Source of the DNA: Bacillus sp. UNC41MFS5
GTDB lineage: Bacteria; Bacillota; Bacilli; Bacillales_B; DSM-18226
Reading direction: 5' to 3'
NCBI RefSeq assembly: GCF_000686805.1
Contig: NZ_KK366017.1
Location: 930,001-994,000, forward strand
Length of the DNA stretch: 64,000 bases
Shown here: positions 49,401 to 57,481 of the stretch, piece after piece
Layout of the letters: every line of letters begins with the position of its first letter
Position numbering within the stretch: position 1 is the first letter of the stretch
Translations under genes and position numbers: made by a program
The notes under the pieces: generated by a model
Databases searched by the model: none
Told to the model about the DNA's origin: nothing
Seen by the model: only the letters and a program-made list of their open reading frames with translations

Positions 49401-49462
49401 CAATTACTGAACAACAGGCAAATATTTTGATTGATTTGACGGGTAATCTCTTATTTCAATGA
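46424..49462 (+). CDS. Secreted GH43 enzyme with LamG, Ig-like and FIMAH-like domains
   Basis: This exported protein of about 1012 residues has a signal peptide cleaved near ATFAEE. Domains in order are LamG (about 30-250), two atrophied Ig-like repeats (about 265-455), GH43 (about 460-770: Asp506, Asp633 in VIDTTII, Glu692 in GEGPTIF), a Big_2 domain (about 775-855), an Ig-like domain and a C-terminal FIMAH-like helical module. It is paralogous to the N-terminal part and the C-terminal end of the 1504-residue protein. The frame is open from 46391, but ATG 46424 has AGGAGGGG upstream and begins the signal peptide. Its place at the end of the importer operon couples hydrolysis to uptake. Confidence 0.9.
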   Translation: MKKKKIFSTFLLTMMLFNTVSGIAPQATFAEEPQEVKVILDYDMNNIEGTTVKDSTGNFNAKLVNSQNADLIKGTDAGVISFKGGSTSSYIEMPKGVLNNLDSITVSSLVNWKGVNEAEWLYALGQDSNKYLFTTPKRNSGDRSSRAGIGITSWMNEAGANATTGPLKSSEWKLITTVMSGVDKTIKLYIDGVEVGTGSTNGYTLAQINNVNGISGFIGRSFYSADPYFGGMIADFKVFNGALTATEVSKLKEEADKKIAAMDGLLLNHAAEKLDYSIFINQNQNKDEINSDLSFPKNGAFGTAITWESQNQNIITNDGKVNRPSYEDGDQSVGIIATISDGTKTLTKEFLVTVLRKPQDSVTVRMDAEDLKVHNINDVRGNLTLPKTGANGSTITWKSNDPSIITPTGEVKRPGNGEGDKTVKLTATLTLHKESITKAFLAKVKEMPKKENYEGYVFSYFTGEGYTNGEQIYFALSEGNNPLKWQELNNGAPAITSNLGEKGLRDPFIIRSPEGDKFYLISTDLKINGDWNWDRSQRTGSRSIMVWESTDLINWSEQRKVEVSPKEAGNTWAPEVTYDDTTGEYIVYWASKLYDNEAHTGSTYNKMMYSKTRDFYTFTEPKVYMDYGYSVIDTTIIKHDGKIYRFTKDERNNTTSSPNGKFIFAEVGDSLLDPTFDLIKEGIGKGSIGAGEGPTIFKSNTEEKWYMFIDEFGGKGYVPFETTNLQSGEWKMSTDYKLPSRPRHGTVMPVTKREHEALLANVPKVKIEDPIQKVTGVTVDKEKLELVQGQKEQVTAIVTPNDAITKEVLWSSNNEEVATVDENGNVSALKEGIAKITATTVDGGYMGVSEVNVKKDTTAPVIQFIGNAGSYPVDAKIAITCTAADDLSGVASMNCPRTEGYAYDFGVGVHKLLATATDKAGNTAVVETEFTVTVDFDSLSRLTQSFVSKDGVSHSLVAKLQSAKEAAAKDNKQAVDGKLKAYVNELSAQSGKAITEQQANILIDLTGNLLFQ

Positions 49463-49596
49463 AAATACATCAGTTAGGGAATTTTTATAGTGAACATGTA
49501 GTTAAATACGTTATGAATTAATGTTACTGAGTGCCCATAAACAGGAAAACCAAATTAAATCAAGACATAATGAGAGGAGAAAAAGGAGGTACGGTA

Positions 49597-49800
49597 GTGT
49601 TACTGTTTAAATTGGTACAAACCGAAAAGAAAATAATGGAATACCAGCAGGCAATGTATGATTTAGCAAAAGTAAGTGGACTAAATGATCCGCATGTATT
49701 ATCTATTAGTCAAAAGTTAGATAAAGAAATTCTGTTTTTTCATAAATTTTCAATAAATCTACCCAAAGTACCTAAATACAAACCAGTAGTCAGGTTCTAA
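49597..49800 (+). CDS. Spo0E-family aspartyl-phosphate phosphatase
   Basis: This 67-residue protein has the features of the Spo0E family: small size, a two-helix hairpin (LVQTEKKIMEYQQAMYDLA and HVLSISQKLDKEILFF) and the signature SQ-x-LD in SQKLDKEI. Such proteins remove phosphate from Spo0A and delay sporulation. The frame extends upstream to ATG 49531, but GTG 49597 has AAGGAGGT at ideal spacing and gives a normal Spo0E length. It follows the GH43 gene and no terminator was seen between them, so it might be induced together with the polysaccharide genes; this is an inference. Confidence 0.85.
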   Translation: MLLFKLVQTEKKIMEYQQAMYDLAKVSGLNDPHVLSISQKLDKEILFFHKFSINLPKVPKYKPVVRF

Positions 49801-49845
49801 CAATTCATATAAAGTATTTTAGATTCTATGATCCCCGTTAAGTAG

Positions 49846-49925
49846 ATAGTGTAAAAACCATGCAAATTGCATGTGTTACACTATTACTTGGAGGGGGTTT
49901 TTTTATGGATAAAACAGATACTTAG
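49846..49925 (+). other. Hairpin and six-codon ORF with strong ribosome binding site
   Basis: ATAGTGTAA pairs with TTACACTAT around an inner palindrome ATGCAAATTGCAT. Then GGAGGGGG is followed at seven bases by ATG GAT AAA ACA GAT ACT TAG (49905-49925). This may be the leader of a lost gene or a decayed mobile element; no transposase sequence is present. Confidence 0.35.
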
Positions 49926-50123
49926 TAAATAAATACTGCAAATTATTTAAATAGGTAAAATGTTTACTGGGTGCATTTAGTCCGCATTAACTGTGAAAGA
50001 TAAAAAAATTAATATAAAAGGGATTTATTCGTTATTTCAGAATTGATGAACCTTTATTTTTCATATTTATGGTCTGTCCTGGCAGATAAGTGATTCTACC
50101 TGGTAGTAAGTCGACTTTATGAA

Positions 50124-51554
50124 TCATGGAATAATTTCAAAAACAGTACCTTGGTTATAATCAGTCACTTTCATAGAGCCATAGACACCTAAATATAGTC
50201 TGGTTTGATCCAGATTTGTTCCCAAACCAACATAATAAGCTGATTGAGACCCCAAATTATAATCAGCTTCAATCACACTAAAATCATTTAGTTTACCATC
50301 TGTTCTTACCCTGGTATATGCTAAAACCCCTCGAACTGGGGATTGAGATGCTTCTTTTCGGGCAAGATCAGTAAACAAAACGCTTCCCGTTAATTCGGGG
50401 ATTCCATTCCCCAGATAGGGCTGCACTCCTGTAAGTGCCGTTCCTCCAAACTTATCGGGCCTTTGATCTTTATGAAAATAACTAGTTAGAGGCTGAAGAC
50501 GCTTCACTGAAGTGTTCACTGCTTCACTGTAAAAAGCAATTGTTTTCTCATCCAAATTCGGATTTCCAGAGCAGCCCCTTACAATAGAAGTAGGAAAAGC
50601 ACCTTCCCACCCTCGCCAGCCAAAGTTAATAAATCCTTCTTGGTCAATTTCAGTTTTCAATAAAAAGGTTTGAACAAGTTGAGTAACCGGTATTGGTTTA
50701 TAATGAACAAATGAAAAAATCGACTCTACGAGATCTTGTCCGACATTTCCCACATATTTGATATATTGATTATAAAACCTTTGAAATGAAATGCCTGGAA
50801 TATTGCGGACTCCTTTGGCCATTACCGTTAGGGATTCCTGAATAGATAAGGGAAGTTCGTTAAAACGTGTGACTACAGGTGGATTATTGATAAATGTATT
50901 CTTTGCTACATCAATTTCAATTATTTTACCGGCTATTTCCAAATTATCTTGGCTTAAATTAAATGGATCATAACCTGATCCACCATCTCCGGTTGTTAAA
51001 ACAAGTTTTCCTGTTTCAGGGGAAAAGTTTAAGCTATTGAAACCATTATGATTCATATATGGTCTTCTTAAGTTAAGTAATGTCCGTCGTTTTTGCGGTT
51101 GACTATTCGATTGTAAAATCCATTCCTCCACAGTATCAATATGATCATATTGGGTTTCTCTATTTATCCACGTTAAGTTTAAGGTTTTGGGATCACACGG
51201 GTTTGGATTAAAACCTTCAGGAAGAGTACCAGGGCCTTGTGTTCCAGCTACTGAGTAATGTAAATAAAAAAGACCGTTATTGTAAAATTCGGGATGAAAC
51301 GCAAGCCCTAACAATCCCCGTTCATCATATCCAGGACCAGAAACACCTTGTTCAGAACTACCTAGTTTTATAATCAGCGGGCGAATATCTAAAAATGTCC
51401 TTATTGCTCCGTTTCCTATGTAAAAGATCTCTCCTACCTGCGTTGCAATAAATAATCTTTCAATAGAGTCACCTGGAAGTATTGCAGTTTTCAAAACAGT
51501 GGGTAGATTTATCCTACTAACAATGGGCTGTAAACGAACCCTAACTTTTTTCAC
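50124..51554 (-). CDS. PQQ-dependent sugar dehydrogenase-like (GSDH family) protein
   Basis: This 476-residue protein resembles the beta-propeller glucose/sorbosone dehydrogenase family. Recognisable segments are DERGLLGLAFHPEF (with the conserved catalytic-type His), LLNLRRPYMNHNGFNSLNFSPETGKL, TTGDGGSGYDPFN and NFGWRGWEG. Family members oxidise aldoses with PQQ outside the membrane, but here no signal peptide is visible at the N-terminus (MKKVRVRLQPIVSRINLP). Bacilli usually cannot make PQQ, so the enzyme may be inactive without external cofactor or have another role, for example in the spore or cell surface. It is transcribed alone, divergent from the GH3 gene. Confidence 0.8.
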   Translation of the reverse strand: MKKVRVRLQPIVSRINLPTVLKTAILPGDSIERLFIATQVGEIFYIGNGAIRTFLDIRPLIIKLGSSEQGVSGPGYDERGLLGLAFHPEFYNNGLFYLHYSVAGTQGPGTLPEGFNPNPCDPKTLNLTWINRETQYDHIDTVEEWILQSNSQPQKRRTLLNLRRPYMNHNGFNSLNFSPETGKLVLTTGDGGSGYDPFNLSQDNLEIAGKIIEIDVAKNTFINNPPVVTRFNELPLSIQESLTVMAKGVRNIPGISFQRFYNQYIKYVGNVGQDLVESIFSFVHYKPIPVTQLVQTFLLKTEIDQEGFINFGWRGWEGAFPTSIVRGCSGNPNLDEKTIAFYSEAVNTSVKRLQPLTSYFHKDQRPDKFGGTALTGVQPYLGNGIPELTGSVLFTDLARKEASQSPVRGVLAYTRVRTDGKLNDFSVIEADYNLGSQSAYYVGLGTNLDQTRLYLGVYGSMKVTDYNQGTVFEIIP

Positions 51555-51691
51555 CTAACTTTACACCCCTTCTAATTATTATCTTTTATAAGAATATGAT
51601 TAGAACTGTTCTATTAGTACCAAATAGGGGGGCTGGGGAATCGTTCGTGGATTGTCTAATAAAATTACAAAAAAACATAAAGTTATCACAA

Positions 51692-51719
51692 TTAAAAATT
51701 ATCTAAATTTTTATATAAT
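51692..51719 (+). promoter_or_regulatory. Promoter of the GH3 gene
   Basis: TTAAAA and TATAAT are separated by 16 bases. The predicted start falls inside the perfect cre palindrome that follows. Confidence 0.5.
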
Positions 51720-51725
51720 TTAACA

Positions 51726-51739
51726 TGTAATCGCTTACA
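51726..51739. promoter_or_regulatory. Perfect cre (CcpA) palindrome at the GH3 promoter
   Basis: TGTAATCGCTTACA satisfies the cre consensus at every position. It overlaps the predicted transcription start, so strong glucose repression is expected. Confidence 0.85.
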
Positions 51740-51838
51740 CAGGCGCTGCGGAATTTTAGATTATGGAGGTGCTACCTAGAAGTAAATACCAGTATTTCAA
51801 GTTAAGTTAGAGGGGCAAATTTAGGGAGGTAGAAATTA

Positions 51839-53881
51839 TTGTCAAGTAAATCCAAACGTTTAAGAAAAATTGTAATGGGGTCATTTGTATCAACTATCGC
51901 TGCAGCTTCTATTGCCGGAGGAGCATTAGCCGCTTCTCCACCAGACCATTCCAACGCCGGTGGCAAGAAGTCTCCGTCGGTTGAAGCTCATGTTAAGCCT
52001 ATTATTAAGATTGGACAGCGCGAGTTCAAAGATCTCAATGCCAATGGAAAGCTTGACAAGTACGAGGACTGGCGCTTGTCGACTGAAAAGCGTGTGAATG
52101 ACCTTCTTCCACGTATGAGCATGGAGGAGAAGACCGGGATCATGCAGATCACTTCATTAGGTGCTAACACAGGAATAGTTAATGATTATGTCAATAACCG
52201 ACATATTCGCTACATGATTATTCGAGACAACCCTACAGCTGAAGAGTTAGCAAAGCGGGCGAACTCCTACCAGGAGATTGCAGAGGCTACAAAGTTAGGT
52301 ATCCCACTCGTTTTCACTTCAAATCCGCGTAACCATATCAATGAGCAAAATCAGTTTGGAATAAGTGAGGCATCTGGTCAGTTCTCCTCTTGGCCAGGCA
52401 CCCTTGGTCTAGCGGCAACTCGCGACATTGACCTAATCCGTGATTTTGCAGAGATTGCCCGAGATGAATGGAGAGCATCCGGAATCCAGAAGAATTACGG
52501 CTACCAGATTGAGACTGCGACCGAACCGCGCTGGCGCCGCATATCTGGTACCTTTGGCGAGGATCCAACGTTGAACGCGGAGATTGCACGTGAGTTAGTA
52601 CTCGGCTTCCAAGGAGAGGAGCTCAGCAGCCAGTCTGTGGCCCAGACGATTAAACATTTCCCAGGTGACGGTGCGGTCCTCAATGGCCTTGATCCACACA
52701 ATGAGCAAGGTCAGTGGGCAATCTACCCGACAGAGGGAAGCTTGTACAAGTATCAGCTTCCACCATTCCAAGCAGCGATTGACGCTGGAGCAAGCTCGGT
52801 TATGTCCTACTATAACGTACCTAAAAACGATATGAGTGCTGCGCAGCTCCCAAAAGAGCTTTGGTACTCTGAGACACAGCAGTTCGAGGAAGTAGCGGGG
52901 GCTTATAACAAGAAAATCATTACTGACTTGCTTCGCGGCGAGATGGGCTTCAAAGGATACGTTAACAGCGATAGCGGTGTACTGACTAACCGTGACTGGG
53001 GAGTACATGATCTAACAATCGAGGAAAAGTTCGCAAAGGCCATTGATGCTGGAACGAATATCTTCTCAGACAATAACGATCCAAGCGGGTTGATTTCTGC
53101 AGTCAATAAAGGGCTGGTCAAAGAAAAGGACCTTGACCCATCAGTAGCGCATTTACTTACTGAGATGTTTAACCTTGGTCTGTTTGAGGATCCATATACT
53201 GATCCAGAAAAAGCCCAGGCACTTGCTGACTCATCTGAGTCTCAGGCACGTGCAAACGAGGCTCACCTTAAGTCGGTCACACTCCTCCGCAATAACGAGA
53301 ATATGTTGCCGCTGACTGACGCAAAAATAGTAGATACAAAGCTTTATGTTGAGGTTTTTGCAGGGAAAGATAGTCTCACTAGGACATCTGCCTTGAAGGA
53401 ACTCATTGCTAAGGAAGATCCATCAGTAACCATCGTTAACACGCTTGAAGAGGCAAGTGCCGCCCTCGTCATGTTGCGACCAAGTCCTTTTGAAGACCCA
53501 ATCAACCTTAACGCCCCGGTAGATATCAAGCTGGGTACACCTACTGGTATTGACGTTGAAAGAGTTAAGGAGATTGAGAACAAAGTACCAACCACACTTG
53601 TTATCAATATGAATAATCCGTGGATAATCGATGAGGTCGAGACAGATGCTGCCGCTGTAGTTGCAACTTACAACGTTAGTGGTGAGGCACTTCTAGATGT
53701 GCTTCGTGGTCGCTTTAACCCAACTGGAAAACTGCCAATTACAATTCCAGCTAACCAGGAAGCTGTAAATAAAAATGCTTCTGACGTCCCAGGTTATGAT
53801 GAATCGTTCGACTACACCTACACAAATGAGGTTGGTGACGATTACACACTCGGCTTCGGTTTGAGCTACGACAAGAAGTAA
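51839..53881 (+). CDS. Secreted GH3-family glycosidase
   Basis: This 680-residue exported enzyme has a twin-charged N-terminus and signal peptide (cleavage near GGALAA). A GH3 N-terminal barrel (about residues 85-440) contains the nucleophile Asp378 in GYVNSDSGVL and the conserved KHFPGDG motif. A C-terminal GH3 domain (about 470-680) starts with HLKSVTLLRNNENMLPL. GH3 enzymes remove glucose, xylose or arabinose from oligosaccharides; the exact sugar is not clear. The TTG start has AGGGAGGT upstream. Codon use looks richer in G and C than in the neighbouring island genes, which may hint at separate acquisition. Control by CcpA is likely. Confidence 0.92.
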   Translation: MSSKSKRLRKIVMGSFVSTIAAASIAGGALAASPPDHSNAGGKKSPSVEAHVKPIIKIGQREFKDLNANGKLDKYEDWRLSTEKRVNDLLPRMSMEEKTGIMQITSLGANTGIVNDYVNNRHIRYMIIRDNPTAEELAKRANSYQEIAEATKLGIPLVFTSNPRNHINEQNQFGISEASGQFSSWPGTLGLAATRDIDLIRDFAEIARDEWRASGIQKNYGYQIETATEPRWRRISGTFGEDPTLNAEIARELVLGFQGEELSSQSVAQTIKHFPGDGAVLNGLDPHNEQGQWAIYPTEGSLYKYQLPPFQAAIDAGASSVMSYYNVPKNDMSAAQLPKELWYSETQQFEEVAGAYNKKIITDLLRGEMGFKGYVNSDSGVLTNRDWGVHDLTIEEKFAKAIDAGTNIFSDNNDPSGLISAVNKGLVKEKDLDPSVAHLLTEMFNLGLFEDPYTDPEKAQALADSSESQARANEAHLKSVTLLRNNENMLPLTDAKIVDTKLYVEVFAGKDSLTRTSALKELIAKEDPSVTIVNTLEEASAALVMLRPSPFEDPINLNAPVDIKLGTPTGIDVERVKEIENKVPTTLVINMNNPWIIDEVETDAAAVVATYNVSGEALLDVLRGRFNPTGKLPITIPANQEAVNKNASDVPGYDESFDYTYTNEVGDDYTLGFGLSYDKK

Positions 53882-53964
53882 GCTGAAATAGAAAGAGGGG
53901 TATCATCGGTATCAACCTTTGAACTACAAGATTAGTATTTTTCTCTTTTCTAACAAAATAAAAC

Positions 53965-54000
53965 AAAGAAGGGAAACGTATTATCGCGTTTCCCTTCTTT
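53965..54000. terminator. Bidirectional terminator between GH3 and rraA-like genes
   Basis: A 14-base stem (AAAGAAGGGAAACG / CGTTTCCCTTCTTT) lies between convergent genes, with T-rich sequence beyond on the minus strand. Confidence 0.85.
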
Positions 54001-54012
54001 GTGGTTATCTAT

Positions 54013-54627
54013 TTATTTTAACATACTATCTAAATAACGGATCACTTCATCGGGTTTTCCGGAAACTTTCTCATCCCGTTCTTGATCTTTAACAAGCTTT
54101 TCTTTTGCTTTCCTTAATACTTCTTCCTCGATTGCTTTCGGAACGACTACGACCCCATCAGCATCCGCTACAATGATGTCTCCGGGACTAACTGAGGTTC
54201 CACCGCAAGAAATCGGGACGTTAACTTCTCCCCAACCACCCTTAGCACTTGATGCAACAGTCGTGCCTTTGCAGAAAACTGGAAAATTAAGCTTTTTTAC
54301 ACCAAGGATGTCACGAATGACTCCATCGGTTATAACCCCTGCAATTCCTAATGTTTGTGCAAGTCCAAGGATAAAATCCCCTGCAATGGTACGATAAGTA
54401 TCTCCTTTGGCATCCACAACGAGAATATCTCCTGGCTTGGCTTCACGAATAGCACGTAAAACGCATTGATTATCTCCAACAGGCATTTTTACAGTATAGG
54501 CTCGACCTGCTATTCTGTATTCTTCTTTTAATGGTTTAATTAATGGATCCATATTATTTAGTCCTTGCATAGTGTCAGAAATGCACGTGGTTGGAATCTC
54601 TTGAAATGCTGAAACTATCTCGCTCAT
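54013..54627 (-). CDS. RraA/HMG-aldolase family protein
   Basis: This 204-residue protein belongs to the RraA-like family, which includes 4-hydroxy-4-methyl-2-oxoglutarate aldolases and related oxaloacetate decarboxylases. Conserved features are GRAYTVKMP, KPGDILVVDAKGD, the metal-site GVITDGVIRD and DIIVADADGVVVVP. It lacks any sign of an RNase E partner, so a catabolic role is likelier than RNA regulation. A PrpF-type isomerase and a LysR regulator lie 7 kb away, and such enzymes meet in the gallate/protocatechuate 4,5-cleavage pathway. AAAGGAGGG precedes the ATG. The true substrate is not known. Confidence 0.88.
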   Translation of the reverse strand: MSEIVSAFQEIPTTCISDTMQGLNNMDPLIKPLKEEYRIAGRAYTVKMPVGDNQCVLRAIREAKPGDILVVDAKGDTYRTIAGDFILGLAQTLGIAGVITDGVIRDILGVKKLNFPVFCKGTTVASSAKGGWGEVNVPISCGGTSVSPGDIIVADADGVVVVPKAIEEEVLRKAKEKLVKDQERDEKVSGKPDEVIRYLDSMLK

Positions 54628-55030
54628 TTTGGCCCTCCTTTAAGATAATAATAGAATGTAATTTAATGCTACAAAAAACCTTGGACTTTATATAATAGTA
54701 AAAAAGAATGGATGAATATAACCAAAAGGAATCAAAAAAAGTTTGAATTACATTAAGCTAAAATTCAAAAATTCTAAATATTTCATAGATAATAAATATA
54801 TCAAACAATTCCATAATTAAAAGTTATGGCATTAGATAAAAAGAGTGAATTTTATTTTAATAGTATTCTATTTTAAAGTTAATTATGAAAGCGATACCAA
54901 AGATAGAAGATAATTGGAGGGATGAAGGAGGCAGAGCGTCTAGGTATTGATCTATCTGATATTCTTTAATAGAGGATGATCTTACTTTGTCGCTGAAAAG
55001 TGTCTGGATAATTATCTTATTCTTTCAAAA
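54628..55030. other. Gene-free region upstream of the rraA-like gene
   Basis: This AT-rich stretch holds the rraA-like promoter region, a cre-like sequence TGAAAGCGATACCA (54885-54898) and a 15-codon remnant frame starting at 54922 (MKEAERLGIDLSDIL). The remnant may be the 5' end of a lost gene. No full gene is visible. Confidence 0.4.
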
Positions 55031-55420
55031 TAGCTGATGAAAACCCAAGCTCCTGAGGTCAGAAGTAGAAAAGGTCATCATTAAGCTGATGAAGACCCAA
55101 GCTCTGGAAGTGAGAAGTAGAAAAGGTCATCATTTGGCTGATGAAGACCAAACTACTGATAGAAAGCCGAAGAAAAGGTTATCATCAAGCTGATGATGAC
55201 CAAAATTCCGAAAGAAAGCCGAAGAAAAGGTCATCATTAAGCTGATGAAGACCAAACTACTGAAGGAAAGCCAAAGAAAAGGTTATCATCAAGCTGATGA
55301 TGACCAAAATTCCGAAAGAAAGCCGAAGAAAAGGTCATCATTAAGCTGATGAAGACCAAAACTCCGGAAGAAAACCGAAGAAAAGGTCATCATTAAGCGA
55401 ATGATGACCAAACCTCTGAA
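55031..55420. repeat. 52-bp tandem hairpin repeat array
   Basis: Six full units of exactly 52 bp start at 55069, 55121, 55173, 55225, 55277 and 55329, with partial units at each end. Each unit holds an inverted repeat of the type GGTCATCAT-N6-GATGATGACC and a purine-rich linker (GAAAGCCGAAG). Two unit subtypes alternate (GGTCATCATTAAG and GGTTATCATCAAG). It is not coding in an obvious way and is not CRISPR, as units are contiguous without unique spacers. Confidence 0.9.
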
Positions 55421-55473
55421 CAATATCATTAAACTAGTAGTTATTCTCCTAATAAACAATCATTTCTACTTTG

Positions 55474-56004
55474 TTATCTTAAGGCTCTACTCTTTAAGCG
55501 TTCTGCAAGAGGTACTACAATGATACCTGCTATTACGACCTGCATTATGTTACCAGGGATGGAGCCGAATGGCTGTATCCAGTTACTATAAAGGATCACT
55601 TCTGCAAAATAATAGCCAACAACTTTTATGATTAATGCAGTGGCAATTGCCAGAGTGTTAACAAAGATTTTATTGCCGGGTACTTTTTCGGAAATAAGTC
55701 CGACTACGAAGCCCATTGCACCTACGATGATAAATGTAAACGGGGACCATATTGCCCAGCCAGAGATCAGATCGAAGAAACCCATTCCGAAGGCGCCTGC
55801 TATGGCTCCTGTTTTCTTGCCGTAAACCAAGGCTGCTATAAAAAGAGGCACGTTGCCCAGATGAATTAGCCCTCCGTTACCCATTATTGGCAGCTTTATG
55901 TTAATGAACATCGTAGCTAAGAGAGTTAAAGCAATGAAAAGTGCATTGATGACAATGGCTTTTGTCTTAGATGTTGTTTTTGTTGATGAGAATGTTGATT
56001 CCAT
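55474..56004 (-). CDS. ECF transporter S component
   Basis: This 176-residue membrane protein has about five or six hydrophobic segments and features of vitamin-binding S components of energy-coupling factor transporters: INIKLPIMGNGGLIHLGNVPLFIAALVYGKKTGAIAGAFGMG followed by FDLISGWAIWSPFTF. It would bind a vitamin or related compound and dock onto the shared EcfAAT module, which is not in this window. No riboswitch is evident in the 170 bases upstream, so the substrate cannot be named. AGAAGGGG precedes the ATG. Confidence 0.85.
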   Translation of the reverse strand: MESTFSSTKTTSKTKAIVINALFIALTLLATMFINIKLPIMGNGGLIHLGNVPLFIAALVYGKKTGAIAGAFGMGFFDLISGWAIWSPFTFIIVGAMGFVVGLISEKVPGNKIFVNTLAIATALIIKVVGYYFAEVILYSNWIQPFGSIPGNIMQVVIAGIIVVPLAERLKSRALR

Positions 56005-56178
56005 ATGTTAACCCCTTCTTTTTTTAAAAATAATATCATACAAATAATATTTAATAAATGGAATTTTGAAACATTTATTAGATTTCAAGTTGATTTCCCG
56101 CATCTTTTTAAAAACAGGTTTCTACTGTTATAGAAAATCCATATATATAGGATTAAAAGCAAATAGGAGTAGAAATCA

Positions 56179-57444
56179 TTGGACAAACAAAATAGCAGAT
56201 TTAGATGGATTGTATTTGCTGCGGTCATGTTTACTTATTTATTGATGGCGAGCCAACGAACCGCACCGGGGTTGATTACAGAAGAAGTGATGAGGGATTT
56301 TAATGTAACAGCTACAACGATTGGGTTACTAACAAGTATACAATTTTTTGTATACACAGGATTGCAAATTCCAATGGGTATTTTCGCTGATCGATTTGGA
56401 CCCAATTTTTTCCTCATAATAGGTGCCATACTTACCGGCTTAGGTACAATCATTTATAGTCTTGGTACCCATGAAATTGTCCTGTTTTTGGCAAGAATAT
56501 TGACGGGAACGGGGGATGCGACCATTTGGGTCAATCTGGTGTTAATTTTGGGCCAATGGTTTAAAGTAAAGGAATTTGTTCGATTAATTGGTTTGGCAGG
56601 AATGACGGGAAGTCTTGGTTTCCTTTTTGCAACAGTCCCGTTCTCCATATTAATTAACCTGCTTGGTTGGAGGGGGGCATTTTTTTCAGCGGGACTGCTC
56701 TTATGTCTGTGTGGAATCCTTCTTTATTTTATTCTCATAAAAAAACCCAAACAAATCTTTCATACCAAATCGGCCGCTGTTAAAGAAGAGATACCACGTG
56801 AAAAAACGTTCGCGCTAATAAGAAGAATATTTTCGAATCGTCAGGCGTGGGCTTTATTTTTTTGTCACTTTGGGGTTGTAGGTGCATATGTAGGATTTAT
56901 CGGTTCGTGGGCAGTGCCTTATGGGATGGATGTCTATGGAATGACTCGTTCAGATGCGAGTCAACTCATTATGATTGGTCTTATTGGAGCACTTATTGGT
57001 GCTCCTATAACTAGTTGGATTTCAAGCCGATTCGAAACAATTAAACGACCTTATGTTATTGTTCATATCATGATTTTATTGAGTTGGTCCTTCTTTCTTT
57101 TATTTAATGGGAATCCACCTTTATCCATCCTCGTTATGCTTTTCTTTATCATTGGCTTTGGTTACGGATCTAGTGCTTTAACCTTTGCTGTCGTTCGTCA
57201 ATCTTTTCCTCTAATAGAATCTGGCATTGTATCTGGGTTTGCGAATACGGGCGGATTTCTAAGTGCGGTATTGCTGCCAAGCATTTTTGGATATGTGTTG
57301 GATCATTTTCAAACAGCTTCAGGTAGTGTGGGTAATGGGTACTACTATGGTTTCATCACTCCAGTTATTTTCTCTATGATTGGTGTGATGGGAGTGATCT
57401 GTATTAAGGAAAAGTGCCAGATGAAAAACATGACTCAAAATTAA
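56179..57444 (+). CDS. MFS transporter
   Basis: This 421-residue protein has twelve predicted membrane segments and the major facilitator motif between helices 2 and 3 (GIFADRFGPNFFLIIGAI). The first helix (FAAVMFTYLLMASQRTAPGL) and the RILTGTGDATIWV segment resemble organic-anion carriers of the OPA/ACS type, which bring in carboxylates. It starts with TTG and has TAGGAG upstream. It is divergent from the ECF gene. Given nearby RraA- and PrpF-type enzymes, an organic acid substrate is possible; this is weak inference. Confidence 0.88.
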   Translation: MDKQNSRFRWIVFAAVMFTYLLMASQRTAPGLITEEVMRDFNVTATTIGLLTSIQFFVYTGLQIPMGIFADRFGPNFFLIIGAILTGLGTIIYSLGTHEIVLFLARILTGTGDATIWVNLVLILGQWFKVKEFVRLIGLAGMTGSLGFLFATVPFSILINLLGWRGAFFSAGLLLCLCGILLYFILIKKPKQIFHTKSAAVKEEIPREKTFALIRRIFSNRQAWALFFCHFGVVGAYVGFIGSWAVPYGMDVYGMTRSDASQLIMIGLIGALIGAPITSWISSRFETIKRPYVIVHIMILLSWSFFLLFNGNPPLSILVMLFFIIGFGYGSSALTFAVVRQSFPLIESGIVSGFANTGGFLSAVLLPSIFGYVLDHFQTASGSVGNGYYYGFITPVIFSMIGVMGVICIKEKCQMKNMTQN

Positions 57445-57481
57445 TTAGTTCTAAATTGAGTAACAGCAAAATTAAAATAAA

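Noticed and set aside
54885..54898. cre-like TGAAAGCGATACCA
   Set aside because: It lies about 260 bases upstream of the minus-strand rraA-like gene and before only a 15-codon remnant, so it has no clear target.
55031..55420. Possible CRISPR array
   Set aside because: The 52-bp units are contiguous and similar along their whole length, with no unique spacers and no cas genes nearby.
56005..56178. Riboswitch upstream of the ECF S component
   Set aside because: No conserved thiamine, cobalamin, FMN or preQ1 riboswitch features or terminator-antiterminator pair could be seen.
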